64,000 nt of DNA from DATMER01 sp035556715. Its GTDB lineage: Bacteria; Acidobacteriota; Thermoanaerobaculia; Multivoradales; UBA5704. The notes under the pieces were generated by a model that saw nothing but the letters and a program-made list of their open reading frames with translations, had not been told where the DNA came from and searched no databases. The position numbers were made by a program, and so were the translations under genes. The first letter of the stretch is position 1, and every line of letters starts with the position of its first letter. The stretch is taken from the NCBI GenBank assembly GCA_035556715.1, contig DATMER010000001.1, positions 12,203-76,202 on the forward strand, written 5' to 3'. Below, in pieces: positions 53,860-62,489 of this stretch.

Positions 53860-56301
53860 TCAATCCGTCCTCAATGTGACCGCCGGGTGGATGCGGGTGA
53901 CCCGGCGCGCAGGCAGGTAGCAGGCGAGCAGGGAGACCAGGGCGAGGAGCAGCGGCACGCCCAGGAACTGGAGCGGGCTGTGGGAGCTGACCTCGAACAG
54001 CAGCCCCTCCATCAGCCGGCTGGCGAACAGGGCCGTGGCCAGCCCGAGCCCGATGCCGATCAGCACCAGCCGCAGACCGTGGTTCATGACCGTGGCGAGC
54101 ACCTGACGCGGCTGGGCCCCGAGCGCCATGCGCACGCCGATCTCCCGCTCCCGCAGCGAGACGGCATGGGCCATGACGCCGTAGATCCCGAGGATGCAGA
54201 GAACCAGGGCCACGGCGGAGAACCAGCTCAACAGGCGCGAGGTGAACCGCTGCCCGGCGATGGAGGCGGAGACGATCTCCTCCATGGTCTGGAACTCGGC
54301 CACCGGCTGGTCGCGGTCGATGGCCATCACGGTGTCCCCCACCGTCCGGGCCATCTGCGCGGGGGGGAGCGGCGTGCGCACGAGCAGGTGATTGAACGAG
54401 GCCGGCGCCATCGCCTCCTGGGACTGGCGGGTGTGGAGGTAGAACAGAGGCGAGTTGGGAACATCCAGGCCCTGCTGCTGGACGTCCTCCACCACGCCGA
54501 TGATCTCCATCCGGGTCTCCCCCTGCTCTCCGAGGAGCAGGTACTTGCCGAGCGGGTTCTCGCCGGGGAAGAGCTGCTTCACCAGGGTCTCGTTGATCAC
54601 GGCAACCAGCGGCGCCTCGGCCGGGGTGGCGGGGTCGAAGTCCCTGCCCTGCAACAGCCTGGTCCCGAGCGTCTCGAAGTAGCCGGGGCTGACCATCATG
54701 CGGAAAGCCATGGGCCGCTCCTCGACCGGCGGCAGGGACCGGCCGAGGACGGCGATGGGTGTGCGCGGCGCTCCGCGCACGGGCAGGTAGTCCGAAGCGG
54801 TCGCATCCTCGACGCCGGGCAGGGTCCGGACCCGGTCCAGGATCTGCTCGAAGGCGACCTTCTTCTGCGCCAGCTCAGGGTAGCTCTTGTCGGACAGGGA
54901 GACGCGGATGACCAGGAGGTCGTCGGGGTCGAAACCAAGGTCCACCGAGCGCAGCCGGCCGAAGCTCTGGATGAGCAGGCCCGCTCCGATCAGCAGCACC
55001 AGGGCCATGGCGACTTCGGCGACCACGAACAGGCCCTGCGCCCGGCCCTGCTGCCGGCTCGCGCTCGCTCCGCGGGTGGAGCCGGGGAGCAGCTCGCCCG
55101 CGTCCACGCGCAGGATCTGGCGGGCCGGCGCTACCGAGCAGAACAGGCTCGTGAACAGCGCCAGCAGCAGCGTGAAGCCGAGCACCCGGCCGTCGACGGC
55201 GACCTCGTCGAAACGCGGGAGGTTGCCGGCGCTCAGGGTAGGCAGAGTTTCCAGCATCCACGTCGCGAGCAGCAGCCCGACTGCCGATCCCAGCAGGCAG
55301 AGCACCAGCCCCTCGGTGAAGAGCTGGCGCAGGACCTGCCCGCGGCTGGCTCCGACGGCCACGCGGATCGCGACCTCCCGACGCCGCACCACTGCCTGGG
55401 CGAGCAGCAGGTTGCCGATGTCGGCGCAAGCGATCAGCAGCACGCACCCCACGGCGCCGAAGAGTAGGAACAGCGACGACCGGAGCTGGCCCACGAGCTG
55501 CTCGTTCATGGATACCAGATACAGCCCGAACGGGGCGTCGAGGCGGTTGGGGGAACCGTCCCGGTAAAGGCCGCTGATGCGGTCGGCCTCCTCCTGTGCA
55601 CTCTCGGCCGAGACCCCCGGCTTGAGCCGCGCCATCACACTCAGGAAGCCGGCTCCCTGCTCGATCGTCTCGGGGCTCAGGAAGTCCAGCTCCTCCACGC
55701 GCGGCGCCCAGAGCTGGGTCTCGCGGAAGGGGAAGCGCAGCACCGGCGGCATCACGCCGATCACGGTGAAGCTCCGGCCGCTCAGGCTGAGGCTCTGTCC
55801 CAGGATCCGGGGGTCGCCGCCGTACTGCCGCTGCCAGAGGCCGTGGCTCAGCAGGACGACGTCCGCTCCTCCTTTCCGGTCCTCCGCGGGCAGGAAGCGC
55901 CGCCCCAGCACCGGCTCGATGCCCCACACGTCGAAGAACGTGTGGCTGACCCGCGCGCCCTGGAGCTGCAGGGGGCGCTCGAGCCCGGTCAGGTTGAAAT
56001 ACTCGTTGCGGAAGGCGGTCACCGCTTCGAAGACCCGGCGCTCCCCGGCGAGCGCCTGGAACTTGGGGAACGAGACCTGCGTCTGCGGCAGGCCCAGCTC
56101 GGGAGCCGTGGCCCAGACCTGGACGAGGCGTTCGGGATCGGGGTAGGGGAGCGGGCTGAGGACGACGGCGTCAAGCACGCTGAAGATAGCCGCGTTGGCG
56201 CCGATCCCGAGCGCCAGGATCGAGATGGCGATGAGCGCGAAGAGAGGCTGCTTGCGCAGTCGTCGGACGGCGAAGGTCAGATCCCGGATGATGGCCATCA
56301 T
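53860..56301 (-). CDS. Duplicated MacB/FtsX-type ABC permease (ADOP type)
   Basis: 813-residue inner-membrane permease with the duplicated MacB-periplasmic-core and FtsX arrangement typical of Acidobacteriota. The first half has a membrane helix at LFALIAISILALGIGANAAI, a periplasmic domain 50-270 and three helices 275-400. The second half repeats the pattern, with a helix near 425 (FVVAEVAMALVLLIGAGLLI), a periplasmic domain and helices 690-800, and ends in the ACYLPARRVTRIHPAVTLR motif. No ATPase gene is in the window, so it must borrow one. Its position 24 bp before the first PKS gene in the same direction suggests a role in exporting, or protection from, the product. This gene family is also abundant outside biosynthetic clusters, so the link is inferential. 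Confidence 0.88.
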   Translation of the reverse strand: MMAIIRDLTFAVRRLRKQPLFALIAISILALGIGANAAIFSVLDAVVLSPLPYPDPERLVQVWATAPELGLPQTQVSFPKFQALAGERRVFEAVTAFRNEYFNLTGLERPLQLQGARVSHTFFDVWGIEPVLGRRFLPAEDRKGGADVVLLSHGLWQRQYGGDPRILGQSLSLSGRSFTVIGVMPPVLRFPFRETQLWAPRVEELDFLSPETIEQGAGFLSVMARLKPGVSAESAQEEADRISGLYRDGSPNRLDAPFGLYLVSMNEQLVGQLRSSLFLLFGAVGCVLLIACADIGNLLLAQAVVRRREVAIRVAVGASRGQVLRQLFTEGLVLCLLGSAVGLLLATWMLETLPTLSAGNLPRFDEVAVDGRVLGFTLLLALFTSLFCSVAPARQILRVDAGELLPGSTRGASASRQQGRAQGLFVVAEVAMALVLLIGAGLLIQSFGRLRSVDLGFDPDDLLVIRVSLSDKSYPELAQKKVAFEQILDRVRTLPGVEDATASDYLPVRGAPRTPIAVLGRSLPPVEERPMAFRMMVSPGYFETLGTRLLQGRDFDPATPAEAPLVAVINETLVKQLFPGENPLGKYLLLGEQGETRMEIIGVVEDVQQQGLDVPNSPLFYLHTRQSQEAMAPASFNHLLVRTPLPPAQMARTVGDTVMAIDRDQPVAEFQTMEEIVSASIAGQRFTSRLLSWFSAVALVLCILGIYGVMAHAVSLREREIGVRMALGAQPRQVLATVMNHGLRLVLIGIGLGLATALFASRLMEGLLFEVSSHSPLQFLGVPLLLALVSLLACYLPARRVTRIHPAVTLRTD

Positions 56302-56303
56302 GA

Positions 56304-56355
56304 ACTAAGTCCGTGGTAAGAACGAAACTTAGTACGCCGGGCTCTCTGGAGTCAA
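56304..56355 (-). promoter_or_regulatory. Promoter and inverted repeat ahead of the biosynthetic operon
   Basis: On the minus strand TTGACT (bases 56355-56350) and TACTAA (56334-56329) are 15 bp apart. ACTAAGT and its complement ACTTAGT (56304-56310 and 56327-56333) form an inverted repeat with a 16-bp centre, and one arm overlaps the -10 box. This would place a repressor site on the likely promoter of the permease and the whole PKS/NRPS operon. PadR-type repressors often accompany such permeases in Acidobacteria, but none is encoded here. Confidence 0.4.
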
Positions 56356-56375
56356 GGTGGGCCCGCGGCATCCAG

Positions 56376-56398
56376 CCGGCATGCCGGACGGATCCGGC
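56376..56398. terminator. Overlapping palindromes after the hydrolase gene
   Basis: The 12-bp palindrome CCGGCATGCCGG (56376-56387) and the hairpin GCCGGA-CGGA-TCCGGC (56383-56398) overlap just past the minus-strand stop of the hydrolase. They could end that transcript before the biosynthetic promoter. No T-tract is present. Confidence 0.4.
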
Positions 56399-56401
56399 TC
56401 C

Positions 56402-57325
56402 TCAAGCGGCTGCGCGCTGGAGCGTGGCCTCCTCCGGCACCGGGGCCTGCCGCTCCAGCCAGCCGGCGGCCTCCTCCCACAACGTGTCCCGGAAGCGGTC
56501 CCGGAAGAAACCGAAGTGGCCCACCGGCGGCAGACCCGCCGTGTGCGGCACCACGTGGCGGTGGACCACCCGGGCCTTGCGATAAAAGTGGAGCAGGGCC
56601 ACGGCCGCCGCGCGCGGCGCGAAGTCATCGTCCTCGAAGCTATAGGAGAAAATCGGCCGCGAGAAGCGGTCGAACCCAGCGCGGCGCTCCTCATGACCGT
56701 CCAGGAGGAAGAGAGGCCGGCGGCCCCAGGCAGCCCACTCCCGCGCCACACCCGAGGGAAGGTCTTCCTTCATCCCGAGCCACCCGGGCATGTACCCGAA
56801 GGCGCGGCTCACCACCGGGAACACCAGGTGCCAGTAGAGCGCGACCTTCCATCGCTCCGGCGAGGGCCAGTGCCCCCAGTAGCCGCTCTGGGAGGCCACG
56901 GTGAGCAGGGCGTCGATCTTCTCGTTATTCTCCGCCAGGCCCACGAGCTGTCCGCCCACGCTGTGCCTCACCGACAGCAGGCTCGCGGGCTGCACGTGGC
57001 GGGCCGCCCAGGCGATCACCCCGGCGAGATCCTCCTCGCCCCACTCGTGCATCCTCGCCTGGAAGCCCCGCAGGCTCTTCGGCCGCGACTCCCCGATTCC
57101 CCGGTAGTCGTAGGCGAGCACCGCGAAGCCACGCCCGGACAGGAAGCGGGCGAAGCCGTCGTAGTAGCTCCGCGGCACGGCGGTCGCCGAGCTGATCACC
57201 ACCAGGGTCTCGTGCCCCCACGCGCCCCGGCCTTGAGGCTCGTACAGCGTCGCGGCCAGCTTGAAGCCGTCCCGGGCCGGGAGGCGCAGCCCCCGGTCGA
57301 TTCCCTTCTCGCGGTTCTCGCTCAT
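56402..57325 (-). CDS. Alpha/beta hydrolase
   Basis: 307-residue alpha/beta hydrolase resembling the COG4757 group of predicted hydrolases. It shows an oxyanion segment (VVISSATAVPRSYYDGFARF), FAVLAYDYRGIGESRPKSLR, a nucleophile elbow SVRHSVGGQLVGL, a late acid candidate (SFEDDDFAPRAA) and a C-terminal His in PVGHFGFFRDRF. The elbow reads R-H-S-V-G-G instead of the usual G-H-S-x-G-G, so the first Gly is replaced by Arg. ATG 57325 follows AAAGGAGG. It lies 14 bp after the thiolase stop and is probably co-transcribed with it under the TetR regulator. Substrate unknown; an acyl or polyester substrate is suggested only by the neighbour. Confidence 0.75.
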   Translation of the reverse strand: MSENREKGIDRGLRLPARDGFKLAATLYEPQGRGAWGHETLVVISSATAVPRSYYDGFARFLSGRGFAVLAYDYRGIGESRPKSLRGFQARMHEWGEEDLAGVIAWAARHVQPASLLSVRHSVGGQLVGLAENNEKIDALLTVASQSGYWGHWPSPERWKVALYWHLVFPVVSRAFGYMPGWLGMKEDLPSGVAREWAAWGRRPLFLLDGHEERRAGFDRFSRPIFSYSFEDDDFAPRAAAVALLHFYRKARVVHRHVVPHTAGLPPVGHFGFFRDRFRDTLWEEAAGWLERQAPVPEEATLQRAAA

Positions 57326-57339
57326 GGAAGCCTCCTTTT

Positions 57340-58548
57340 TTAGACGCGCTCGACGATGGCGGCGATACCCTGGCCGCCTCCGATGCACAGGGTGACCAGG
57401 GCCGTGCCCAGCCCGCGCCGCTCGAGCTCGTCCAGGGCGGTGCCGAGCAGCATCGCCCCGGTGGCGCCGAGCGGATGGCCGAGGGCGATGGCCCCGCCGT
57501 TGACGTTCACCTTCTCCGGGTTGATCCCCAGGTTGCGGATCGTCTGCAGGGGGACAGCGGCAAAGGCCTCGTTGATCTCCCAGAGGTCGATGTCACCTGG
57601 CTCCATGCCGGCCTGCTCCAGCGCCTTGCGGGAGGCCGGGGTTGGAGCGGTCAGCATGATCACCGGCTCGCTGCCGGCGGTGGCCAGGGCGCGGATGCGA
57701 GCCCGCGGCTTCACTCCGCTCGACCGGACGTAGTCCTCCGAAGCCAGGAGGACGGCCGCGGCCCCGTCCACCACGCCGCTGGAGTTGCCCGCGGTGTGGA
57801 CGTGGCGGATCTCGCCTGCTTCGGGATAGCGCTGGAGGGCGACCTGGTCCCAGGTGGCGCCCATGGCCACGAAGGACGGCGACAGGGAGGCGAGACCCTC
57901 CGCCGTGGTGTCCGGCCGCGGATGCTCGTCCTTCTCCAGGACCACCTGCCTGGTCTCCGGGTCACAGACCGGAATCCGGCTGCGGAAGCGACCTTCCTCT
58001 TCGGCCCGGGCGGCCCGGCGCTGGGACTCCAGGGCGAAGGCGTCGATCTCCTCCCGGGTGAACCCCTCCAGGGTGGCGATCAGGTCGGCGCTGATCCCCT
58101 GGGGGACCTGGAAGTGCTTTTTGCGCAGGTGGAGGTTGCCGCCGTCCTGGCCGGCGCCGTCCGAACCGATCGGGTTGCGCGACATGCTCTCGACTCCGCC
58201 CGCCACCACCAGATTCTGGTAGCCGGACGCCACTCCCATGGCGGCGAAGCTCACCGCCTGGAGGCCCGAGCCGCAGAAGCGGTTGAGGCTCACGCCCGTG
58301 ACCTCGATGGGCCAGCCGGCCGCCAGGATTGCGTTGCGGGCCACGTTCGCACCCTGCTCGCCGGCCTGGGAGACGCAGCCGGCGACCACGTCGTCGACCT
58401 CGGCCGGGTCGATCCCGGAGCGCCCTGCCAGACCATTGAGGACCTGGGCGAGAAGCTCCTGCGGATGGATGCCGGACAGGGCACCCTTGCCCGCCTTGCC
58501 GCGACCTCGCGGCGTGCGGACGGCGTCGAGGATGTAAGCGTCGGACAT
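57340..58548 (-). CDS. Thiolase, acetyl-CoA C-acetyltransferase type
   Basis: 402-residue thiolase. The nucleophilic Cys is in LNRFCGSGLQAV (about residue 90), the active-site His in VNVNGGAIALGHPLGATG and the second Cys in LVTLCIGGGQG. The length and motifs fit cytosolic acetyl-CoA acetyltransferases or 3-ketoacyl-CoA thiolases, and which of the two cannot be told. ATG 58548 has AGGAGAGATC upstream. A palindrome matching one upstream of the adjacent tetR lies 22 bases before the start, so the gene is probably repressed by that regulator and induced by an acyl-CoA or fatty acid. It is separate from the PKS operon but could share its CoA pool. Confidence 0.9.
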   Translation of the reverse strand: MSDAYILDAVRTPRGRGKAGKGALSGIHPQELLAQVLNGLAGRSGIDPAEVDDVVAGCVSQAGEQGANVARNAILAAGWPIEVTGVSLNRFCGSGLQAVSFAAMGVASGYQNLVVAGGVESMSRNPIGSDGAGQDGGNLHLRKKHFQVPQGISADLIATLEGFTREEIDAFALESQRRAARAEEEGRFRSRIPVCDPETRQVVLEKDEHPRPDTTAEGLASLSPSFVAMGATWDQVALQRYPEAGEIRHVHTAGNSSGVVDGAAAVLLASEDYVRSSGVKPRARIRALATAGSEPVIMLTAPTPASRKALEQAGMEPGDIDLWEINEAFAAVPLQTIRNLGINPEKVNVNGGAIALGHPLGATGAMLLGTALDELERRGLGTALVTLCIGGGQGIAAIVERV

Positions 58549-58569
58549 GTGATCTCTCCTAATTGGCAA

Positions 58570-58585
58570 GCACGAACGATCGTGC
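58570..58585. promoter_or_regulatory. Putative TetR operator before the thiolase
   Basis: The inverted repeat GCACGAACGATCGTGC contains ACGAACGATCGT, which matches ACGAACGGTCGT in front of tetR except at one central base. It lies between the tetR stop and the thiolase start. Confidence 0.6.
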
Positions 58586-58633
58586 GTTTTTCGTCAGGGC
58601 GGAGTGGTGCTAATTTTTCATGACGGTCAGGGA

Positions 58634-59224
58634 TCAAGCCTTGTAAGAGGACAGAAGCCGTTCGAAGGAGGCGCGGGCTCGCTGACCGGCCCTGGGATCG
58701 CGCATGAGGCGCTGGGCATGGTGATAGCCCAGGACGATGGCGTCGAGGTCGAAGGCGAACTGCTCGGGATCGAGGTCGGACCGGAAGTGGCCGGCCTCGA
58801 CCGCCATCCGGGCAGCTTTCGCCATGAACGCGGCCCGGTCGCGAAAGGCCTTGGCGAGGAGCTCGCGCTGGGGCCCCGGCCGGTCGTCGAGCTCGGTCGA
58901 GACCCCTACGAGGATGCAGCCCCCGGGCATTTCCGGAGCGTTGGACCAGGCCAGCCAGTTCTCGAACAGGGCGCGGATGCGCGGCTCGCCCCGGGGCACA
59001 GAGAGGGCCGGACGGATCACGTTCTCGGTGAACCGGTCCACAGCCGCCTGGAGGACCTGGATCTGGAGCTCGTCCTTGGACCCGAAGTGGGCGAACAGGC
59101 CGCTCTTGGACAATCCGAGCTCGGACGAGAGCGAGCCGATGGTCAGCCCGTCCAGCCCGTCGCGGCTGGCGATGCGGACCGCCTGGTCAAGGATCCGCTC
59201 GCGAGTTTCAGCCCCCTTGCCCAT
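58634..59224 (-). CDS. TetR-family transcriptional regulator
   Basis: 196-residue TetR-family repressor. The HTH is at residues 9-50 (RERILDQAVRIASRDGLDGL, TIGSLSSELGLSKSGLFAHF, GSKDELQIQVLQAAV), including the family-typical GxSKSGLFxHFxSKxxL recognition helix. The ligand domain (LFENWLAWSNAPEMPGGCIL; FAFDLDAIVLGYHHAQRLM) looks like the TetR_C group found near acyl-CoA and fatty-acid genes. Two near-identical palindromes flank its unit: one 14 bp upstream of its own ATG and one before the thiolase, suggesting autoregulation and control of thiolase and hydrolase. ATG 59224 begins MGKGAETRERIL, the usual start of the family. Confidence 0.9.
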   Translation of the reverse strand: MGKGAETRERILDQAVRIASRDGLDGLTIGSLSSELGLSKSGLFAHFGSKDELQIQVLQAAVDRFTENVIRPALSVPRGEPRIRALFENWLAWSNAPEMPGGCILVGVSTELDDRPGPQRELLAKAFRDRAAFMAKAARMAVEAGHFRSDLDPEQFAFDLDAIVLGYHHAQRLMRDPRAGQRARASFERLLSSYKA

Positions 59225-59235
59225 GGAAGTAGTTT

Positions 59236-59249
59236 ACGAACGGTCGTTC
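59236..59249. promoter_or_regulatory. Putative TetR operator before tetR
   Basis: ACGAACGGTCGTTC is a near-perfect palindrome around GAACGGTCGTTC. It sits 12 bp upstream of the tetR start codon on the minus strand and matches the site at 58570-58585 in 11 of 12 core bases. Confidence 0.6.
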
Positions 59250-59284
59250 TATTTTGTCAAGCCCCCGATGAAATCGGTAGGCGA

Positions 59285-59308
59285 TGGCGGGACCGTGTGG
59301 TCCCGCCA
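59285..59308. terminator. Strong hairpin after the secreted Cys-rich peptide gene
   Basis: TGGCGGGACC and GGTCCCGCCA form a perfect 10-bp stem with a four-base loop, starting ten bases past the minus-strand stop of the peptide gene. There is no T-tract, but position and strength suggest termination before tetR. Confidence 0.6.
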
Positions 59309-59318
59309 GAGATCAGGG

Positions 59319-59579
59319 TCACTTATCCGGAGGAGGGGGGTAGCAGATGAAGCAGCCGCCGCACTGGGAGAACGGCGTCTTGATGCCCCAGGCCACCCGG
59401 TTGTTGCAGCAGTCGTATCCGTACTGCCCCACGACCGTGGAGTGGGCGGCGTTGTTGTAGTAGGTGCAGTTGGATGCGGCGTCCACAGAGGGGACGGACA
59501 CCGCCGCTCCGAGGGCGAGGAGGGAGAGCAGGACGACAGCGAAGACGGCCTTGCTCAGACTGGAAGCTCTGTTGCTCAT
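59319..59579 (-). CDS. Secreted cysteine-rich small protein, DUF6289-like
   Basis: 86-residue secreted protein. The Sec signal peptide (LSKAVFAVVLLSLLALGAAV) is likely cut near VDAA-SN. The mature chain of about 50 residues holds six cysteines: SNCTYYNNAAHSTVVGQYGY, DCCNN, then FSQCGGCFICYPPPP. The pattern xCTYYxxxxxxxVVGQYGYDCCNN resembles DUF6289 proteins, small exported peptides of Acidobacteria and Myxobacteria whose function is not known to me. AAAGGAG precedes the ATG. It is monocistronic, between a hairpin terminator and the helicase gene end. Confidence 0.7.
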   Translation of the reverse strand: MSNRASSLSKAVFAVVLLSLLALGAAVSVPSVDAASNCTYYNNAAHSTVVGQYGYDCCNNRVAWGIKTPFSQCGGCFICYPPPPDK

Positions 59580-59673
59580 GCGAGTCTGCTCCTTTCGTCA
59601 TCCGGACGCGGCCCTCCCGCGTCCAGGCTGGCAACCTTATCGCACAATGGCTATTGAAGCGCGGAATATCAGA

Positions 59674-62217
59674 TCAGCTTCCCGCCGCCCGCCGCACCCG
59701 GAACGCCGCCAGGGCCTGGAGCTTGTCCTCTGGCCATTCCGCCAATGCTGAGGCCATGCGCCGGACGACCTTGCCCCAGTTGGCCTGGGCCGTCCACTTC
59801 TTCCCCTCGACCGGCTCGGTCAGGACTCCTCGTCCGGCCAGCCGACTGGCCAGGTCGGGCCGGGGGCTACCCTGGCTGTCGACCGCCACGACCTCGAAGT
59901 CCGCCCCCTTCCTGTAGATGGCCAGGATGCCGAAGACCTCCTCCTCGCCGGGCACCTGGAACAGGGCCACCTGGCCGCGGGGGCCTTCCTCCAGCTCCAT
60001 CAGGACGCCTTCCACCAGCGGATGGCCCGAGGCGAAGTAGTCGAGGGTCTCGCGATCGACGGCCTCGGCCCGGTCAAAGGTGCCGAGATAGCGCGAGCCC
60101 GGGGGCACCCCGGGAATGTGGTCCACCAGGGCCTCCCATCCGAACTCGATGCCCCAGATGCTCCGGCCGCTCTGCTGCTCCAGAAGGAACCCGAAGCGGC
60201 CCGCCGCCCGCAGCACCACGCTCTCGTTGAGGAGGTCCAGGTCCGGCGGCACCCGGGCGAGGATCTCCTCGGCCATCTCGGGACGGTACGGGTCCCGGTG
60301 CAACTCGTGGTAGGCGGCGCTCCGCACCCGGTCGTGCGCCTCCTGCGCCTCCTTCAGCACGTCCGCGAAGGTGGAGGGGTCCACCTCCTCGGGACCGTGG
60401 AGGGCCTCGCGCTCCACGGCCCGGGCCACGTGCCGGAGCTCCCGCTCCAGCCCGCCGAGCGGCTCCTCGAAAAGGCCGATCGCCTCGTAGAGACCGGCCA
60501 CGGCCCGGCCGAGCCCCGCCGGCGGCCGGAAGTAGACGATCTCGGTGGGGATCGTCCGGCCGATCCGGTCGAGCCGGCCGATGCGCTGCTCGACCACGGC
60601 CGGGTTCCACGGCAGGTCGAAGAGCACGAGCCGGTGGCAGAACTGGAAGTTGCGCCCCTCGCCTCCGGCCTCGGTGGAGATCAGCACTCCAGGCCCCTCC
60701 GGAAGGCGGAACTGGCCCACCTCGATGTCCCGCCGCTCGGGCGCGAGATCCTCATGGAAGAGGCCGGCCCGCGCCCGCCCCTCCCTCTCGACGGCCGTCT
60801 TCAGCCTGTCCAGGGTCTCCTTGTGGGCCACGAAGACCAGCGTCTTCTCCCCGGCCTGCTGCCAGCGAGCCGCCTGCTCGGCCAGCCACTTCACCCGGGG
60901 ATCGGAGCGCTCGGCCTCGGCGACCAGGCCGGCCAGCTCCGGATCGTCCCGGTCTGAGGTCGGTAAGGCCGCGGGGGCAGACAGAGCCCGCACGATTCGG
61001 TCCGCCTTCCGGCGCTCGGCGACCACGTTCTCGGCCGGCTGGGCGCGCACCCTGCGCTCCAGGCGGAGCAGCGCCTCCCACCCGGGAGCACTCCCTTCAT
61101 CATCGATCTCGACCGGGACCCCCATCCGCGGCGGGAGCCCGCCGATGTCCACCCGCCGTGTCGAGCTGGTGCAGGGGGGCAGGGGCTCGCGCCGGGCCAG
61201 CCGCTCCGCGAAGCTCTCCGATTCGGGAAACTCTTCAGGACGAAGGAGCTGGAGCAGACGGAAAAAACCGTTGGCGTCGTCCTCCAATGGAGTCGCGGTC
61301 AGGAGGAGGACGTGCCGGCCCACTCCGGCGATGGGGGCGACGGCCCGGTAGGCCTCGTTGCCGGGATGACCGGGCGGCCGGCGCAGGTGATGGGCCTCAT
61401 CTACCACCAGAAGATCGATCCCCGCCTCGACTGCCTGCTCGGTGAGCCGGCGTCGGGACGCGAGCAGGTTGAGCCCGATGACCGAGCGCCGGTGGATGTC
61501 GAACGGGTTGAAGTCCGCCCCATGATCGCGGGCCACGTCGGCGAGGCGCTTCTCGTCCAGGAGGGCGAAGGCCTGGTGATACTTGCGCCAGAGCTCGCCC
61601 AGCCACTGCAGGGTCAGGGTCTCGGGAGCGACGATCAGCGTGCGGTCCGCGCGGCCGGTCTGGAGGAGGCGGTTGAGGATCAGGCAGGCCTCGACCGTCT
61701 TGCCGAGGCCCACCTCGTCGGCAAGGAGCCAGCGCACCGGATCGCTGTGGCAGGCGCGCTCGGCCGCGTAGAGCTGGTGGGGAAAGAGCTGGATGCGTCC
61801 ACCGAGGAAGGAGCCCAGGCCTCCCGCCTGGCGAAGGCGCTGAAGGCGCAGTCCGTCCAGCCGGTTGACGAAATCGTCGTAGCTGTCCACCTGCCCCCGG
61901 GCCAGGCGTTCAGTAAGAGGGAGGTCGGCGGGCAGCGGCCAGAGGTCGGAGACCGGGACCTCGCGGCCGTCCTCCAACTGACAGGTTGCTCCTTCGCAGA
62001 ACGCGATCACCACCGTCTCCCCGGTCCCCTCCAGGCGCGCCTTGGTCCCTGGCCCGAGGGAGTGGGGAACGAGAGCGTCCGAGCTGTTGGAGAAGGCGAG
62101 AGTCTGGCCGCTCTCGGGGAAGCGCACCTGGACGTTGCGGGGCCGGACCTCGACCACCTCGCCGGGTCCCAGCTCGGGATTGAATCGGTGCGTCAGTCGG
62201 TCGCCGGGCTTCCACAT
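59674..62217 (-). CDS. RapA-like SNF2-family helicase
   Basis: 847-residue SWI/SNF2-type ATPase of the RapA/HepA-like group. The N-terminal domain (PGDRLTHRFNPELGPGEVVE) resembles RapA Tudor-like regions. Helicase motifs: I (LLADEVGLGKTVEACLIL, about residue 178), Ia (TLIVAPETLTLQWLGELWRK), II (LLVVDEAHHLRRPPG), III (LLLTATPLEDD), V (VLISTEAGGEGRNFQFCHRL) and VI (VEQRIGRLDRIGR). RapA recycles stalled RNA polymerase. This protein is shorter than E. coli RapA (968 residues), and its C-terminus is only loosely similar, so a related DNA-translocase role is possible. ATG 62217 is favoured by alignment of the first domain. An in-frame ATG 12 codons upstream has its purine tract too close. Confidence 0.85.
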   Translation of the reverse strand: MWKPGDRLTHRFNPELGPGEVVEVRPRNVQVRFPESGQTLAFSNSSDALVPHSLGPGTKARLEGTGETVVIAFCEGATCQLEDGREVPVSDLWPLPADLPLTERLARGQVDSYDDFVNRLDGLRLQRLRQAGGLGSFLGGRIQLFPHQLYAAERACHSDPVRWLLADEVGLGKTVEACLILNRLLQTGRADRTLIVAPETLTLQWLGELWRKYHQAFALLDEKRLADVARDHGADFNPFDIHRRSVIGLNLLASRRRLTEQAVEAGIDLLVVDEAHHLRRPPGHPGNEAYRAVAPIAGVGRHVLLLTATPLEDDANGFFRLLQLLRPEEFPESESFAERLARREPLPPCTSSTRRVDIGGLPPRMGVPVEIDDEGSAPGWEALLRLERRVRAQPAENVVAERRKADRIVRALSAPAALPTSDRDDPELAGLVAEAERSDPRVKWLAEQAARWQQAGEKTLVFVAHKETLDRLKTAVEREGRARAGLFHEDLAPERRDIEVGQFRLPEGPGVLISTEAGGEGRNFQFCHRLVLFDLPWNPAVVEQRIGRLDRIGRTIPTEIVYFRPPAGLGRAVAGLYEAIGLFEEPLGGLERELRHVARAVEREALHGPEEVDPSTFADVLKEAQEAHDRVRSAAYHELHRDPYRPEMAEEILARVPPDLDLLNESVVLRAAGRFGFLLEQQSGRSIWGIEFGWEALVDHIPGVPPGSRYLGTFDRAEAVDRETLDYFASGHPLVEGVLMELEEGPRGQVALFQVPGEEEVFGILAIYRKGADFEVVAVDSQGSPRPDLASRLAGRGVLTEPVEGKKWTAQANWGKVVRRMASALAEWPEDKLQALAAFRVRRAAGS

Positions 62218-62264
62218 CGCGGCGGATTGTAACCGCGGGGGGATGCTGGGCATTCCTCTATGGG

Positions 62265-62489
62265 TTAGGCGTACTCGTAGAGAGGAATCGTGCGGGAGGG
62301 TTCAGGCGAATCCTGGAGCAGGGCCTCGATGTGCCGTACAGTCTCCGGCGTCAGGAGGACATCTCCACAGATGGGGCAGACCTCGGCTGGAACATGATCG
62401 ATGACGACGATCCGACCGTGGTGGCGTACGGTGTGGGTAATCTCACGAGCCTCATACTCCCCGGGGCATCCCTGGATGCTGCATCTCAT
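62265..62489 (-). CDS. YgiT-type zinc-finger antitoxin-like protein
   Basis: 74-residue protein with two CxxxxxC/CxxC zinc ligands: MRCSIQGCPG and VPAEVCPICGDVLLTPETVR, framing the strand TVRHHGRIVVIDHV. This is the YgiT/MqsA-type zinc-finger module, usually the antitoxin half of a pair with a DUF4258 or MqsR-like toxin. The MqsA-type C-terminal HTH is absent, as is normal for the short YgiT group. ATG 62489 has GGAGAGGAAG upstream and overlaps the stop of a truncated DUF4258-type frame (ATGA). Since the toxin is broken, this is likely an orphan antitoxin. Confidence 0.8.
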   Translation of the reverse strand: MRCSIQGCPGEYEAREITHTVRHHGRIVVIDHVPAEVCPICGDVLLTPETVRHIEALLQDSPEPSRTIPLYEYA

